DNA from: JBIYSM02 sp044759095
Lineage (GTDB): Bacteria; Bacillota; Bacilli; Brevibacillales; Brevibacillaceae
Assembly: GCF_044759095.2 (NCBI RefSeq)
Contig: NZ_JBIYSM020000023.1
Coordinates: forward strand, 1 to 63,830
Direction of reading: 5' to 3'
DNA length: 63,830 bases
A program made the translations under genes and the position numbers. The first letter of the stretch is position 1, and every line of letters starts with the position of its first letter. The notes beneath the pieces are model-generated. The model was not told the origin of the DNA and made no database searches. It was given only the letters and a program-made list of their open reading frames with translations. Below, piece after piece: positions 7,233 to 15,530 of the stretch.

Positions 7233-9266
7233 CTACTTCACAATCGCGCCGTTCGGCATGCTCGGATCTACAGTAGCCAGTGTCAGCTGATCACCCGCGG
7301 ACGCCGCCAGGATCATGCCCTGGGAAAGTTCCCCGCGCAGTTTTACCGGCTTCAGGTTGGCCACCAGAATGACTTTTTTGCCGACCATCTCTTCTGGCGT
7401 ATAGTACTTGGCGATACCGGAGACTACTTGCCGTTTCTCGTAGCCCAGGTCAAGCTGCAGCACCAGTAGCTTGTCGGCGTTCGGATGCTTTTCGCATGCG
7501 ATCACCTGTGCAACGCGCAGCTCCACTTTGCCGAAGTCGTCAATGGTGATTTCGTCCTTGGCGTCAGCCGGTTTTTCCTCTGCTTGCGCCTGGATTTGAT
7601 TGCTGGCAGTTTCGTTCACGGATGTTTCTCCTTTCAATGCCTCTTGCTTTTTCTTGTTTTCTTCAGCCTGTCTGCGGGCTTCCGCCGTCGACTCGTCGAT
7701 GAAAGCAAGCTCTGCCTGAACGTCGAGGCGCGGGAAGAGCAGTTCGCTGCGGGTAACACGGCTTCCTGCCGGTAGCACTCCCCACGTGCCCGCGGACTCC
7801 CATGCTTGCGTTTCCGGACGATCTGCAATGCCAAGCTGGCTCCAGATTTTTATCGGGGTTTTGGTCATAAACGGCTGAATCAGAATGGAGATGATGCGAA
7901 TGCTCTCCATCAGGTTGTACATCACGGTCGCTAGGCGGCCTTTGGTCTCCTCTGACTTGGCCAAGTTCCACGGCATGGTTTCGTCAATGTACTTGTTGGC
8001 ACGGCCAACCAGTTCCCAGATGTGGGACAGGGCATTGCTGAAGCGCATTTCATCCATGTGCTCTTCCACGAGTCCCTTGGTCTTGGTGGCAAGCTCGATC
8101 AGGCTGTCGTCAAATTCGCCTGTTTCCTGCGGCTCGGGCACCTTGCCTTCGAAGTACTTCTCGATCATCACGGTGGTACGGCTCAGCAGGTTGCCGATGT
8201 CGTTGGCCAAATCAAAGTTCAATCGCTGGATAAAGCTTTCCGGTGTAAATACCCCGTCAGCCCCAAAGGCGATCTCACGCAGCAGGAAGTAACGAACGCT
8301 GTCCGAGCTGTAACGGTCGATCAACAGCTTCGGATCGATCACGTTGCCTTTGGATTTGGACATTTTGCCGTCCGGCATCAGCAGCCAGCCGTGGCCGAAC
8401 ACTTTTTTCGGCAGCGGTACATCCAGCGCCATCAGCAGGATCGGCCAGTAAATCGTGTGGAAGCGAAGAATGTCCTTGCCCACCAGATGCACGTCGGCCG
8501 GCCAGTATCGGCGGTACTTGCTGTCATCCTCGGAAAGATAGCCGAGAGCAGAAATGTAGTTGGTCAGCGCGTCAATCCAAACGTAGATGACGTGCTCCGG
8601 ATCGCTCGGCACCTTGATTCCCCAGTCAAATGTGCTGCGGGATACGCTCAGATCCTGCAGACCCGGCTTCAGGAAGTTGTTGATCATCTCGTTGCGTCGG
8701 GATTCCGGTTGGATGAAGTCCGGGTTCTCCTCAATGTATTGAAGCAGTCTGTCCTGATACTTGGACAGGCGGAAGAAGTAGTTTTTCTCCTTCACCTTTT
8801 TCACTTCGCGGCCGCAGTCCGGACAGAAGTAACCCTTGTCCGTCTTGCACTGCGTTTCCGTCCAGAACGACTCGTCCGGCACGCAGTAATAACCTTCATA
8901 CTCACCCAGGTAGATGTCTCCCTGGTCCAACAGCCGCTGGAAGACTTTTTGCACCACTTCCTTGTGGCGCGGCTGCGTCGTACGAATGAAGTCGTCGTAG
9001 GAGATGTCCAGACGGTCCCACAGGTCTTTGATCCAGTCGATGATGGGGTCGATAAATTCCAGCGGCTGCTTCCCTTCCTCGGCAGCCCGCTCCTGCAGCT
9101 TCTGGCCGTGCTCGTCCGTACCCGTCAGGTAGTAGACGTCATAGCCGCGCAGGCGCTTGTACCGGGCCATCGCGTCACAAGCGATGGTGGTGTAGGCATT
9201 GCCGATATGCAGCTTGTTGCTGGGATAGTAAATCGGACTTGTAATGTAATACGTTTGCTTGCTCAT
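7233..9266 (-). CDS. metG: Methionyl-tRNA synthetase
   Basis: 677-residue class I synthetase. The HIGH-type signature appears as KLHIGNAY near residue 20, a zinc knuckle includes YFCPDCGREV, and the KMSKS loop is GKMSKSKGN. The C-terminal ~105 residues form the EMAP/Trbp111-like tRNA-binding OB domain (VELRVAQVIACEKHPNADKL), which gives the long, dimeric Bacillus-type enzyme. A low-complexity linker rich in E, A and K joins the two parts. The ATG at 9266 follows GGGAGG. A T-box leader lies upstream. Confidence 0.97.
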   Translation of the reverse strand: MSKQTYYITSPIYYPSNKLHIGNAYTTIACDAMARYKRLRGYDVYYLTGTDEHGQKLQERAAEEGKQPLEFIDPIIDWIKDLWDRLDISYDDFIRTTQPRHKEVVQKVFQRLLDQGDIYLGEYEGYYCVPDESFWTETQCKTDKGYFCPDCGREVKKVKEKNYFFRLSKYQDRLLQYIEENPDFIQPESRRNEMINNFLKPGLQDLSVSRSTFDWGIKVPSDPEHVIYVWIDALTNYISALGYLSEDDSKYRRYWPADVHLVGKDILRFHTIYWPILLMALDVPLPKKVFGHGWLLMPDGKMSKSKGNVIDPKLLIDRYSSDSVRYFLLREIAFGADGVFTPESFIQRLNFDLANDIGNLLSRTTVMIEKYFEGKVPEPQETGEFDDSLIELATKTKGLVEEHMDEMRFSNALSHIWELVGRANKYIDETMPWNLAKSEETKGRLATVMYNLMESIRIISILIQPFMTKTPIKIWSQLGIADRPETQAWESAGTWGVLPAGSRVTRSELLFPRLDVQAELAFIDESTAEARRQAEENKKKQEALKGETSVNETASNQIQAQAEEKPADAKDEITIDDFGKVELRVAQVIACEKHPNADKLLVLQLDLGYEKRQVVSGIAKYYTPEEMVGKKVILVANLKPVKLRGELSQGMILAASAGDQLTLATVDPSMPNGAIVK

Positions 9267-9409
9267 TGCAACAAAAACCTCCCGTAGAACGTTTGTAAAA
9301 ATAGCCTCTATTGTAGCCCTTCCGAAGAAGCTGGTTCTTCTATAGGGGAAGCTATTTGTGCGTTTCGGAAAGCTTAATGCGATAACATTTTAAGCTTTCC
9401 TACACGTAA

Positions 9410-9700
9410 AATAGAAAAAGCCCATCCCGGATTGGGACGAGCTGTTATCTCGTGGTACCACCCAAATGCTCTGCGCTCTCGCGAGACACAGACTTGGCGA
9501 GTCAGACTGGGACTCCGCCTGTAACGCAGGCTTGCGCCGCCAACTAGCGATTGGTGTGATCGGTTCATCGGCGAAACTCAGGGGCCATGTTCAGCTTGGT
9601 CACTTATACCGGTTCGCAGCTACCCCGGCTCTCTGCAGATAAGGATGTCAAGCCTACTCTTCCCGTCATGGTCGGTAAGCATATGGTGAATTTCCTTACC
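9410..9700 (-). ncRNA. T-box riboswitch upstream of metG
   Basis: On the minus strand the leader shows an AGTA bulge segment, an AGAGAG motif, a specifier region with GAACATGG (Met AUG codon) and the T-box core GGTGGTACCACGAGAT. The core is followed by the terminator AGCTCGTCCC...GGGATGGGCT and a T run. Uncharged tRNA-Met binding should favour the antiterminator and raise metG expression. The specifier assignment is inferred from context. Confidence 0.9.
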
Positions 9701-9703
9701 TCT

Positions 9704-9731
9704 ATTTTACACGTCCGATTGGCTTTGTAAA
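9704..9731 (-). promoter_or_regulatory. metG promoter
   Basis: TTTACA (9726-9731) and TAAAAT (9704-9709) with a 16-bp spacer, placed just before the T-box leader. Confidence 0.65.
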
Positions 9732-9775
9732 CCTCCTCATGCGAATGGCCGATTGGTGCAGGAAAGAAAATTTTT

Positions 9776-9803
9776 TGTCGAAAAAAACGTTGTATTTTCG
9801 ACA
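9776..9803. promoter_or_regulatory. Pair of Spo0A-box-like heptamers
   Basis: TGTCGAA (9776-9782) on the plus strand and its inverse TTCGACA (9797-9803) lie upstream of the metG promoter and about 160 bp upstream of the abrB promoter. Both match the Spo0A heptamer. Function is unproven; short heptamers also arise by chance. Confidence 0.4.
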
Positions 9804-9955
9804 ATAAACGACTAAATCGTTAGTCGAAATCTTCCAGTTTTCTTTTCCAAAAATTACCTGCCAAACAACCTGTACGCAGTACGCAAACGCGAAGAAATAC
9901 TAGGTTTTTATTGTCATTACATACCTTCCCTTTCAAAGATTAGGGAAAACTCGTA

Positions 9956-9984
9956 TTGACACCTTTGGGAATCGCTGGTATGAT
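9956..9984 (+). promoter_or_regulatory. abrB promoter
   Basis: TTGACA (9956-9961) and TATGAT (9979-9984) with a 17-bp spacer. Confidence 0.85.
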
Positions 9985-9999
9985 AAAAACAACGGAAAT

Positions 10000-10016
10000 T
10001 GTCGAATATTGACGAT
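10000..10016 (+). promoter_or_regulatory. Tandem Spo0A boxes downstream of the abrB promoter
   Basis: TGTCGAA (10000-10006) and TGACGAT (10010-10016) are direct repeats with a 10-bp period just past the expected start of transcription. In B. subtilis Spo0A~P represses abrB by binding boxes with the same placement, so the same circuit is very likely here. Confidence 0.8.
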
Positions 10017-10074
10017 AATTGATTGGAATGTACGAATAAATCGACAATGGCACCACTGAGAGGAGAGTACAAAC

Positions 10075-10326
10075 ATGATGAAATCCACCGGTATTGTAAG
10101 AAAAGTAGACGAGTTGGGACGTGTAGTGATTCCGATTGAGCTCCGCCGTACGTTGGGAATTGCGGAGAAAGACGCGCTGGAAATCTATGTTGACGGCGAG
10201 CGAATCATTCTGAAAAAATACGAGCCTGCTTGCATCTTCTGCGGCAATGCCGACAAGGTTTCCCACTTTAAAGGAAAAATCGTTTGCCAGGAATGCTTAG
10301 CTGAAATGCATGTTGTGAAACGATAA
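10075..10326 (+). CDS. abrB: AbrB transition-state regulator with Cys-rich C terminus
   Basis: 83 residues. The N-terminal swapped-hairpin DNA-binding domain (about 1-53) is almost identical to B. subtilis AbrB: STGIVRKVDELGRVVIPIELR and LGIAEKDALEIYVDG. The C-terminal multimerisation domain of B. subtilis AbrB is replaced by a shorter segment with two cysteine pairs, CIFC (about residues 54-57) and CQEC (71-74), which look like a zinc-ribbon site. It has its own promoter with Spo0A boxes and a terminator. Orientation is opposite to its neighbours. The start is the first of two adjacent ATGs, after GGAGAG. Confidence 0.95.
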   Translation: MMKSTGIVRKVDELGRVVIPIELRRTLGIAEKDALEIYVDGERIILKKYEPACIFCGNADKVSHFKGKIVCQECLAEMHVVKR

Positions 10327-10338
10327 TAGATATATAGA

Positions 10339-10369
10339 AAGGGGCTAGCTTGAGCTAGTCCCTTTTTCT
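10339..10369 (+). terminator. Terminator after abrB
   Basis: AAGGGGCTAGCT and AGCTAGTCCCTTTTT form a strong hairpin with a T run. Confidence 0.9.
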
Positions 10370-10382
10370 ATGTATACACGGT

Positions 10383-11261
10383 TTACTCTCGATGGTATTC
10401 GTTGTATACCTCTCGCCTGGCCAGGCCTCGATCGTCTGCCGTTCGCTTGACCGCTTCCTTGGTAGCAAGACCCTGTGCGCAGTAGTGGTCGACGTGTTCC
10501 GCCAGACTCAACTCTGCCCACCATGCCTCCGACTGCCCGGCTTCTTCTGGATCTCCGTGAAATCCCTCTACAATCAGACAAAACTCACCGCGAGTTTCTC
10601 CTTCTGCCAACCACTCGATCAGCTCGGAAAGCGTCCCTCGGGCAAACTCTTCGTATCGTTTGGTCAATTCGCGTGCCAGTACGGCCCGACGGTCACCCCA
10701 TGCGTCCCGGATCGCCTCCAGCGTTTTCCCGATCCGGTGGGGCGCTTCGTAAAAGATGACCGTCTCGACGTAGCCTCTCAGCCGTTCCAGTTCTTTTTGC
10801 CGGTCTTTTTTCTCGCGGGGCAAAAAGCCGGCAAACACAAATCGCTCCGTCGGCAGCCCTGAAGCAATCAGTGCGGTTAACGCGGCATTGGCACCCGGAA
10901 CGGGAACGACGGGAAAACCGGCAGCGACCGCATCTCGGACCAAATCGGCACCCGGGTCCGAAATGGCAGGCAAACCGGCGTCACTCACCAGCGCAATTCG
11001 TTTGCCTTCCGCCAGCCATTGAAGCAGACCGCTGCCGCTCGCCTCCTTGTTATGCTCGTGGTAGCTGACCGTCCGTTTGTCAATCTGAAAGTGGTTCAGC
11101 AGCTTACGCGTTTGTCTCGTGTCTTCACAGGCGATCACGTCCGCTTCTTTTAATGTCTGCAGCGCCCGGACCGTGATATCATCCAGATTGCCGATCGGGG
11201 TGGCGACCAGATACAGTACTCCCTGGTGCTCGTGAGCAAAGCTGCGTTGGGTGTTCATCAT
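10383..11261 (-). CDS. rsmI: 16S rRNA 2'-O-ribose C1402 methyltransferase RsmI
   Basis: 292 residues of the tetrapyrrole-methylase fold. Motifs include YLVATPIGNLDDITVRA, ACEDTRQTRKLL, the substrate loop VSDAGLPAISDPG, PVPGANAALTALIASGL and FAGFLPR. RsmI methylates the 2'-hydroxyl of C1402 in the ribosomal P site. B. subtilis YabC is the counterpart in the same position. The ATG overlaps the yazA stop by one base, so translation is coupled. Confidence 0.97.
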   Translation of the reverse strand: MMNTQRSFAHEHQGVLYLVATPIGNLDDITVRALQTLKEADVIACEDTRQTRKLLNHFQIDKRTVSYHEHNKEASGSGLLQWLAEGKRIALVSDAGLPAISDPGADLVRDAVAAGFPVVPVPGANAALTALIASGLPTERFVFAGFLPREKKDRQKELERLRGYVETVIFYEAPHRIGKTLEAIRDAWGDRRAVLARELTKRYEEFARGTLSELIEWLAEGETRGEFCLIVEGFHGDPEEAGQSEAWWAELSLAEHVDHYCAQGLATKEAVKRTADDRGLARREVYNEYHRE

Positions 11262-11563
11262 CAGTCCAAGCCTCCCTCATCCATTAGCTGTTCTTTCTGA
11301 GCGCGCGACAGCCGCTTGATCGCTTCCTCACGGGTTTGGCCCCAGGAGCGGTCTAAACCCTCCTCCAGATACATAAGCTCAACCGGGCCTCGTCCCCGGG
11401 TGTACTTGGCCCCTTTTCCTTCGTTGTGCTCCTGAATCCGGCGTACCAGCTCGGTCGTGTAGCCGGTGTAGTAGGTGCCGTCCGCACAGCGGAGAATGTA
11501 GACAAAATGGCTTTTATGCGAGGGAATCGCGTTTTCCGAAATAGATTTCCTGCAGTTCTTCAC
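11261..11563 (-). CDS. yazA: GIY-YIG domain protein (YazA/UPF0213)
   Basis: About 100 residues with a single GIY-YIG nuclease fold: FVYILRCADGTYYTGYT, RRIQEHNEGKGAKYTRGRGP and LMYLE. Members resemble SLX1 and UvrC N-termini, but the role of YazA is unknown. I take the GTG at 11563 as start because GGAGAGG lies 6 nt upstream; it overlaps the end of the upstream methyltransferase gene by about 50 nt. The rsmI-yazA-yabB order is conserved in Bacilli. Confidence 0.88.
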   Translation of the reverse strand: MKNCRKSISENAIPSHKSHFVYILRCADGTYYTGYTTELVRRIQEHNEGKGAKYTRGRGPVELMYLEEGLDRSWGQTREEAIKRLSRAQKEQLMDEGGLD

Positions 11564-12281
11564 AGTATTCCTCTCCGTTTTCGTAAACAATCAACGGCGG
11601 CTGGATCCTTAGCTCCGGCTTTCCGTTGCGGATGCCTTCAATTAGCACCATGTTCGGTTCTGCATCGCGGCGCGGATAGACCAATCTCATTCGCTTGGGC
11701 TCGATGCTGTACTGACGCATCAGCGTGATGATGTCGACCAGGCGTGTAGAGCGGTGAACCAGCGCCACTTTCCCGCCGTTTTTCAACAACTGGCTGCTGA
11801 CGCGAATCACATCGTCCAGGGAGAGCAGGATTTCGTGGCGGGCGATGGCAAAATGCTCGCTGATGTTCTTCTCCCCGCTCATTGCCGGCATGTAGGGCGG
11901 GTTGCAGGTAATCAGATCAAATTTTCCGTATCCAAACAGCTGCACCGCTTCCTTCACATCGCCATGATGCATGGTGATGCGCCCTTCCAGGCCGTTGAGC
12001 GCAACATTTCGGCTGGCCATGTCAAACAGACGCTCCTGGATTTCAATCCCCTCAAACACCGCTTCGGGAGAGCGCGTACTCATAATGAGGGGAATCGCTC
12101 CGTTGCCGGTACACATATCGAGGACACGCCCCCGTTTTGGCACCGAGGCAAACCGGGCCAGCAGCACAGCGTCCATCGAAAAGCAAAACACTTCGCGGCT
12201 CTGGATGATTTTCATTTCATGTGTCAGCAAATCGTCAATCCGCTCAGATTCGTAGAGCGGTACCTTGTTTTCCGCTTGCAT
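11514..12281 (-). CDS. yabB: TrmN6-like tRNA(adenine-N6) methyltransferase (YabB)
   Basis: 255 residues. The SAM-binding strand is VLDMCTGNGAIPLIM, the acidic loop is FEGIEIQERL, and the catalytic NPPY motif is in LITCNPPYMP. This set is typical of N6-adenine methyltransferases; the E. coli relative modifies A37 of tRNA-Val. The N terminus (ERIDDLLTHEMKIIQS) matches the YabB subfamily. The ATG at 12281 follows AAAGGAG. Confidence 0.92.
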   Translation of the reverse strand: MQAENKVPLYESERIDDLLTHEMKIIQSREVFCFSMDAVLLARFASVPKRGRVLDMCTGNGAIPLIMSTRSPEAVFEGIEIQERLFDMASRNVALNGLEGRITMHHGDVKEAVQLFGYGKFDLITCNPPYMPAMSGEKNISEHFAIARHEILLSLDDVIRVSSQLLKNGGKVALVHRSTRLVDIITLMRQYSIEPKRMRLVYPRRDAEPNMVLIEGIRNGKPELRIQPPLIVYENGEEYCEELQEIYFGKRDSLA

Positions 12282-12303
12282 CCTGTAACATGCTCCTTTG
12301 TCA

Positions 12304-12335
12304 TAAAAAGCGACCTGATGAAAGTTCAGGTCGCT
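12304..12335 (-). terminator. Terminator after yabA
   Basis: AGCGACCTGA and TCAGGTCGCT with TTTTTA on the minus strand. Confidence 0.8.
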
Positions 12336-12344
12336 GCCACATCA

Positions 12345-12725
12345 TTATTTATGAACTGCTCCGCTGAGAAAGGAGAGGCAAAACAGGCAATCTCCTTCTT
12401 TTCGCAGGCTTCCGTAGTGAACATTGCAGATATGGAAGCCTTCTGCGTAAAGACGAGCCAGGTTGTCGTAACCTTCCCCCACGACTTTTTTCTTGTCCCT
12501 GGTCTTCTCTTCCCGGACAGGACTTGACCCCTTTTGCCTTTGAGGGCTGATGCTCGCTTTCTTTCCATCGAGTCGGTTACGAAGGTGCTGGTTTTCAACG
12601 AGTAGTTGGGCGTTCTCCTCCATCAAAACGACAATGACGTCCTTCAACTCGCCAATTTCTCGATATAAATCGCCGATTCGTTCTTCGATGCTCGCCATCT
12701 TGACGAAGATTTCCCGTTTATCCAC
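12345..12725 (-). CDS. yabA: Replication initiation control protein YabA
   Basis: 126 residues. An N-terminal leucine-zipper coiled coil (about 5-55) that forms the tetramer is followed by a charged linker and a C-terminal zinc domain with the pattern HICNVHYG...CLFC. YabA binds DnaA and the DnaN clamp and restrains initiation at oriC. GTG at 12725 is the start, after GAGGTG. It sits downstream of holB-ricT, as in B. subtilis. Confidence 0.95.
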   Translation of the reverse strand: MDKREIFVKMASIEERIGDLYREIGELKDVIVVLMEENAQLLVENQHLRNRLDGKKASISPQRQKGSSPVREEKTRDKKKVVGEGYDNLARLYAEGFHICNVHYGSLRKEGDCLFCLSFLSGAVHK

Positions 12726-12754
12726 TTGTACACCTCATCCCCGCTACCAAAGCC

Positions 12755-13570
12755 TTATTCAAACGCAGGCAGTCCCACTACGATTTCATCAAGCGCAAAT
12801 TCCATCACGCGCCTGTTCTCCAGGAGTTCCACCTGCACGGACAGATCCAGGACATTGACCGAGACCACTCGCCCCTCTCCCATTGGGGTGGTAACCGGCG
12901 TTCCCACGTCCGGCATCTCATCCTTGGTGCTCTCGTAATTGTCGTTCTCAAATTTGAGACAGCACATCAAGCGGCCGCACAACCCGGAGATTTTTGCCGG
13001 GTTCAGCGACAGATTTTGATCCTTTGCCATTTTGATGGAGACAGGCTCAAAGTCCCCGAGGAAGGTGGAACAGCAGAGCAGTCGTCCGCACGGCCCGATT
13101 CCACCCAGCATTTTCGCTTCGTCGCGAACGCCGATTTGACGCAATTCGATGCGGGTTCGAAATACGGCTGCCAGATCCTTGACCAGCTCACGGAAATCCA
13201 CCCGTCCGTCCGCCGTAAAGTAGAAAATAATCTTGTTGCGGTCAAACGTGTATTCCACGTCCACCAGTTTCATATCCAGCTTGTGTTCCTTGATCTTCGT
13301 CTGGCAGACGGCAAAAGCGTTTTTCGCCGCCTGTTTGTTCTCCTCTACCTGCTTGGCGTCGCGCTGGTCGGCAATTCGAATCACTTTTTTCAACGGGAGG
13401 ACGACATCTGTTTCCCCTACTGTCTTTTTACCGACGACGACCTTGCCGTACTCGACCCCTCTCGCCGTCTCGACAATGACATAACTGTCCTTCTCGACCG
13501 GCAGCTTGTCAGGATCAAAGTAGTATATTTTACCCGCCTTTTTAAAGCGGACACCTACAACCTCATACAA
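12755..13570 (-). CDS. ricT: RicT/YaaT, PSP1-domain Fe-S regulatory protein
   Basis: 271 residues with a PSP1 domain. The cysteine clusters CGRLLCC and CGRLMCC are the ligands that, with RicA and RicF, hold two 4Fe-4S clusters. The Ric complex stimulates RNase Y processing and Spo0A phosphorylation in B. subtilis. The start is TTG at 13570 with GGAGGGA 7 nt upstream; the nearby ATG is out of frame. It begins 3 nt after holB ends, so the genes are co-transcribed. Confidence 0.95.
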   Translation of the reverse strand: MYEVVGVRFKKAGKIYYFDPDKLPVEKDSYVIVETARGVEYGKVVVGKKTVGETDVVLPLKKVIRIADQRDAKQVEENKQAAKNAFAVCQTKIKEHKLDMKLVDVEYTFDRNKIIFYFTADGRVDFRELVKDLAAVFRTRIELRQIGVRDEAKMLGGIGPCGRLLCCSTFLGDFEPVSIKMAKDQNLSLNPAKISGLCGRLMCCLKFENDNYESTKDEMPDVGTPVTTPMGEGRVVSVNVLDLSVQVELLENRRVMEFALDEIVVGLPAFE

Positions 13571-13573
13571 GGT

Positions 13574-14554
13574 TTATCCCTCCTGGATTTGGAGAACCAA
13601 CCGCTCAAGGGCCAACTGTGCGTTGGCGTTTCGCTCTATCCGATTTTTCGTTTCCATGACCAAATCAATCCCATGCAAGAGCTCAGCTTTCGTCCAAACC
13701 AAGGCTTGTCCTTGCAGCACATCCTGTTGGTCGCTGTTGATCAGTTGGGCATGCCTACCTACTTGCACATAAAGGATATCGCGCAGCCAAAGGATGAGCA
13801 AATCCAAAAAGAGGGGCAGATCCTCCTTCAATCTATCATTTTTCTGAAACAACTCTTGTATCGTGAAGAGCGCAGCCGAATTGCGCTGCTTGCATTCCTT
13901 CATCAATTGTATCACTACATTTCGAAGCTGTGCAAACCAATCTGATTGGCTGATTATCCTTGCCTCCTCCAAATTTGTCGTAATATGGGAGGCAACCCTG
14001 GCCATGCCGGCCGGGATTCCCGACGTTTGCAATTCTTTCGCAAGCTGTTCAGAAGACAAAGGAGAGAATGTGATGATTTGGCACCTTGATAGAATGGTCG
14101 GAAGGATGGCATGACTGTTTTCAGTGAGCAGCAGCGCCACGACTCCCGCTGGCGGCTCCTCTAAAAATTTCAGCAGGCTGTTGGCTGCCTGCGTTGTCAT
14201 TTTATCGATGTGTTCGATGATATACACTTTGTGGAACGATTCTACGGCACGCATGGCCATCTCTTTTTGCAGCGCGCGAATCTGGTCGATTTTTATCGCG
14301 GTTCCCTCCGGCGTAATGAAGTGAACATCCGGATGGTTGCCCGCTTCAATCCGGCGGCAGGAAAGACAGAGCCCGCACGCATCCGCCACCCTTTCCTTGC
14401 AAAAAAGAGCTTTCGCCAGATGCAGGGCGATCTGCTTTTTGCCCGCGCCTCTTGGCCCTGTGAACAGATAGGCGTGTGCCAACCGCTGATTGCGCAGGCT
14501 GTTAAACAACAGCTCCGACACCCGAGGCTGCTGTGAAAATAACGTCCAGGTCAT
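13574..14554 (-). CDS. holB: DNA polymerase III delta' subunit
   Basis: 326-residue AAA+ clamp-loader subunit. The Walker-A-like loop is GPRGAGKKQIAL; a zinc finger is formed by CKERVADACGLCLSC; NSLLKFLEEPP is the sensor region shared with DnaX. It forms the clamp loader with HolA and the DnaX protein encoded at 26.5-28.2 kb. The ATG at 14554 follows GGAGGT. It lies between yaaR and ricT. Confidence 0.95.
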   Translation of the reverse strand: MTWTLFSQQPRVSELLFNSLRNQRLAHAYLFTGPRGAGKKQIALHLAKALFCKERVADACGLCLSCRRIEAGNHPDVHFITPEGTAIKIDQIRALQKEMAMRAVESFHKVYIIEHIDKMTTQAANSLLKFLEEPPAGVVALLLTENSHAILPTILSRCQIITFSPLSSEQLAKELQTSGIPAGMARVASHITTNLEEARIISQSDWFAQLRNVVIQLMKECKQRNSAALFTIQELFQKNDRLKEDLPLFLDLLILWLRDILYVQVGRHAQLINSDQQDVLQGQALVWTKAELLHGIDLVMETKNRIERNANAQLALERLVLQIQEG

Positions 14555-14565
14555 GTTACCTCCAC

Positions 14566-15012
14566 CTAAAAGTACAAGTTGATCAGCATCCCGCGGATCT
14601 CGCCGATTCGAGCCAGCAGGTCGATCATCGGCGCCTGGTCGCTTATCAGTTCATCTGCCAGCTGCAGAAGCTGGGCGTCCACCTCTTTGACGATTTTATA
14701 CAGGCGGCTTCTCCCGCGTCGATTGATGCCTCGCCGGTCGTCGAGCGTAATACCGTACTTCACGGCTTCTTCCATAAACTGTTTGACCAGGTTTTTATAG
14801 TAATAGAAGTCGCGGATGGAACGGGAACGGGCCAGCATTTGCCCGTGCTTGTCGATGTCGTTTAAAAGCTGCGTCAGCCTCTCTTGCGACATCCGCTGGT
14901 CTTCTCCTTTGATGAATTCACCGAAATGCAGTTTTTCCAAAGGTCCGCTTCTGCGTGATTCCGCCGCTTTCAGCGGATCGATTTTCGGTCGGAGCCCATC
15001 GCCGATTTTCAT
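14566..15012 (-). CDS. yaaR: YaaR family protein (DUF327)
   Basis: 148-residue helical protein of the YaaR family. Recognisable blocks are ERLTQLLNDIDKHGQMLARS, RDFYYYKNLVKQFM and RLYKIVKEVDAQLLQLADEL. No enzymatic motif is visible and its role is unknown. It is conserved between darA and holB, so a function near c-di-AMP sensing or replication is only a guess. The ATG at 15012 follows GGGGGTG. Confidence 0.9.
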   Translation of the reverse strand: MKIGDGLRPKIDPLKAAESRRSGPLEKLHFGEFIKGEDQRMSQERLTQLLNDIDKHGQMLARSRSIRDFYYYKNLVKQFMEEAVKYGITLDDRRGINRRGRSRLYKIVKEVDAQLLQLADELISDQAPMIDLLARIGEIRGMLINLYF

Positions 15013-15087
15013 CCCGTCACCCCCGTTGGCAATCCATCAGCTTTAAGTATATACGAAAGCCTAAAAGAAAAGGAGAGAGAAACTCTA

Positions 15088-15417
15088 TTAGAAAGAATGA
15101 AACTGTTCGACGTCCAAGACGAACACAGCCGCGCCGCCCACCTGAACTTCCAGCGGATATGGCATAAAGGAGTCGACGGCATTGCCAAGGGGGGATACAG
15201 GGGTAACCATCTGCTTGCGAGACTTGCAGCTTTGTTGAATGATTTCAATCACATCGGGGACGCTTTCATCGCTGGTTCCGATCAAAAACGTCGTATTCCC
15301 TGCGCGTAAAAAGCCTCCGGTACTCGCCAGCTTGGTCGCTCTATACCCCTTTTTCACCAGAAGCTGCGACAAGCGCCCGCTGTCCTTGTCTTGAACTACA
15401 GCAACCACCATTTTCAT
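15088..15417 (-). CDS. darA: PII-like c-di-AMP receptor DarA
   Basis: 109 residues of the PII-like family. MKMVVAVVQDKDS opens the ferredoxin-like fold; the c-di-AMP pocket region is KLASTGGFLRAGNTTFLIG, and VQVGGAAVFVLDV closes the core. DarA trimers bind cyclic di-AMP and help control osmolyte and central metabolism. A c-di-AMP synthase, cdaS, lies elsewhere in this window (34.1 kb). The gene sits downstream of tmk, as in B. subtilis. Confidence 0.95.
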   Translation of the reverse strand: MKMVVAVVQDKDSGRLSQLLVKKGYRATKLASTGGFLRAGNTTFLIGTSDESVPDVIEIIQQSCKSRKQMVTPVSPLGNAVDSFMPYPLEVQVGGAAVFVLDVEQFHSF

Positions 15418-15530
15418 CGTTTCTCACCCTTTCCGTCTAGGCTTTACCGTAACGTTTGATTCATTGTATGTATCAGGTTTGGACGGTGCAACGATATTGT
15501 TGACCATATTATACAGTATGTACACATGGT

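Noticed and set aside
8022..9287. Long plus-strand open frame opposite metG
   Set aside because: Antisense shadow of metG; no domain, wrong composition.
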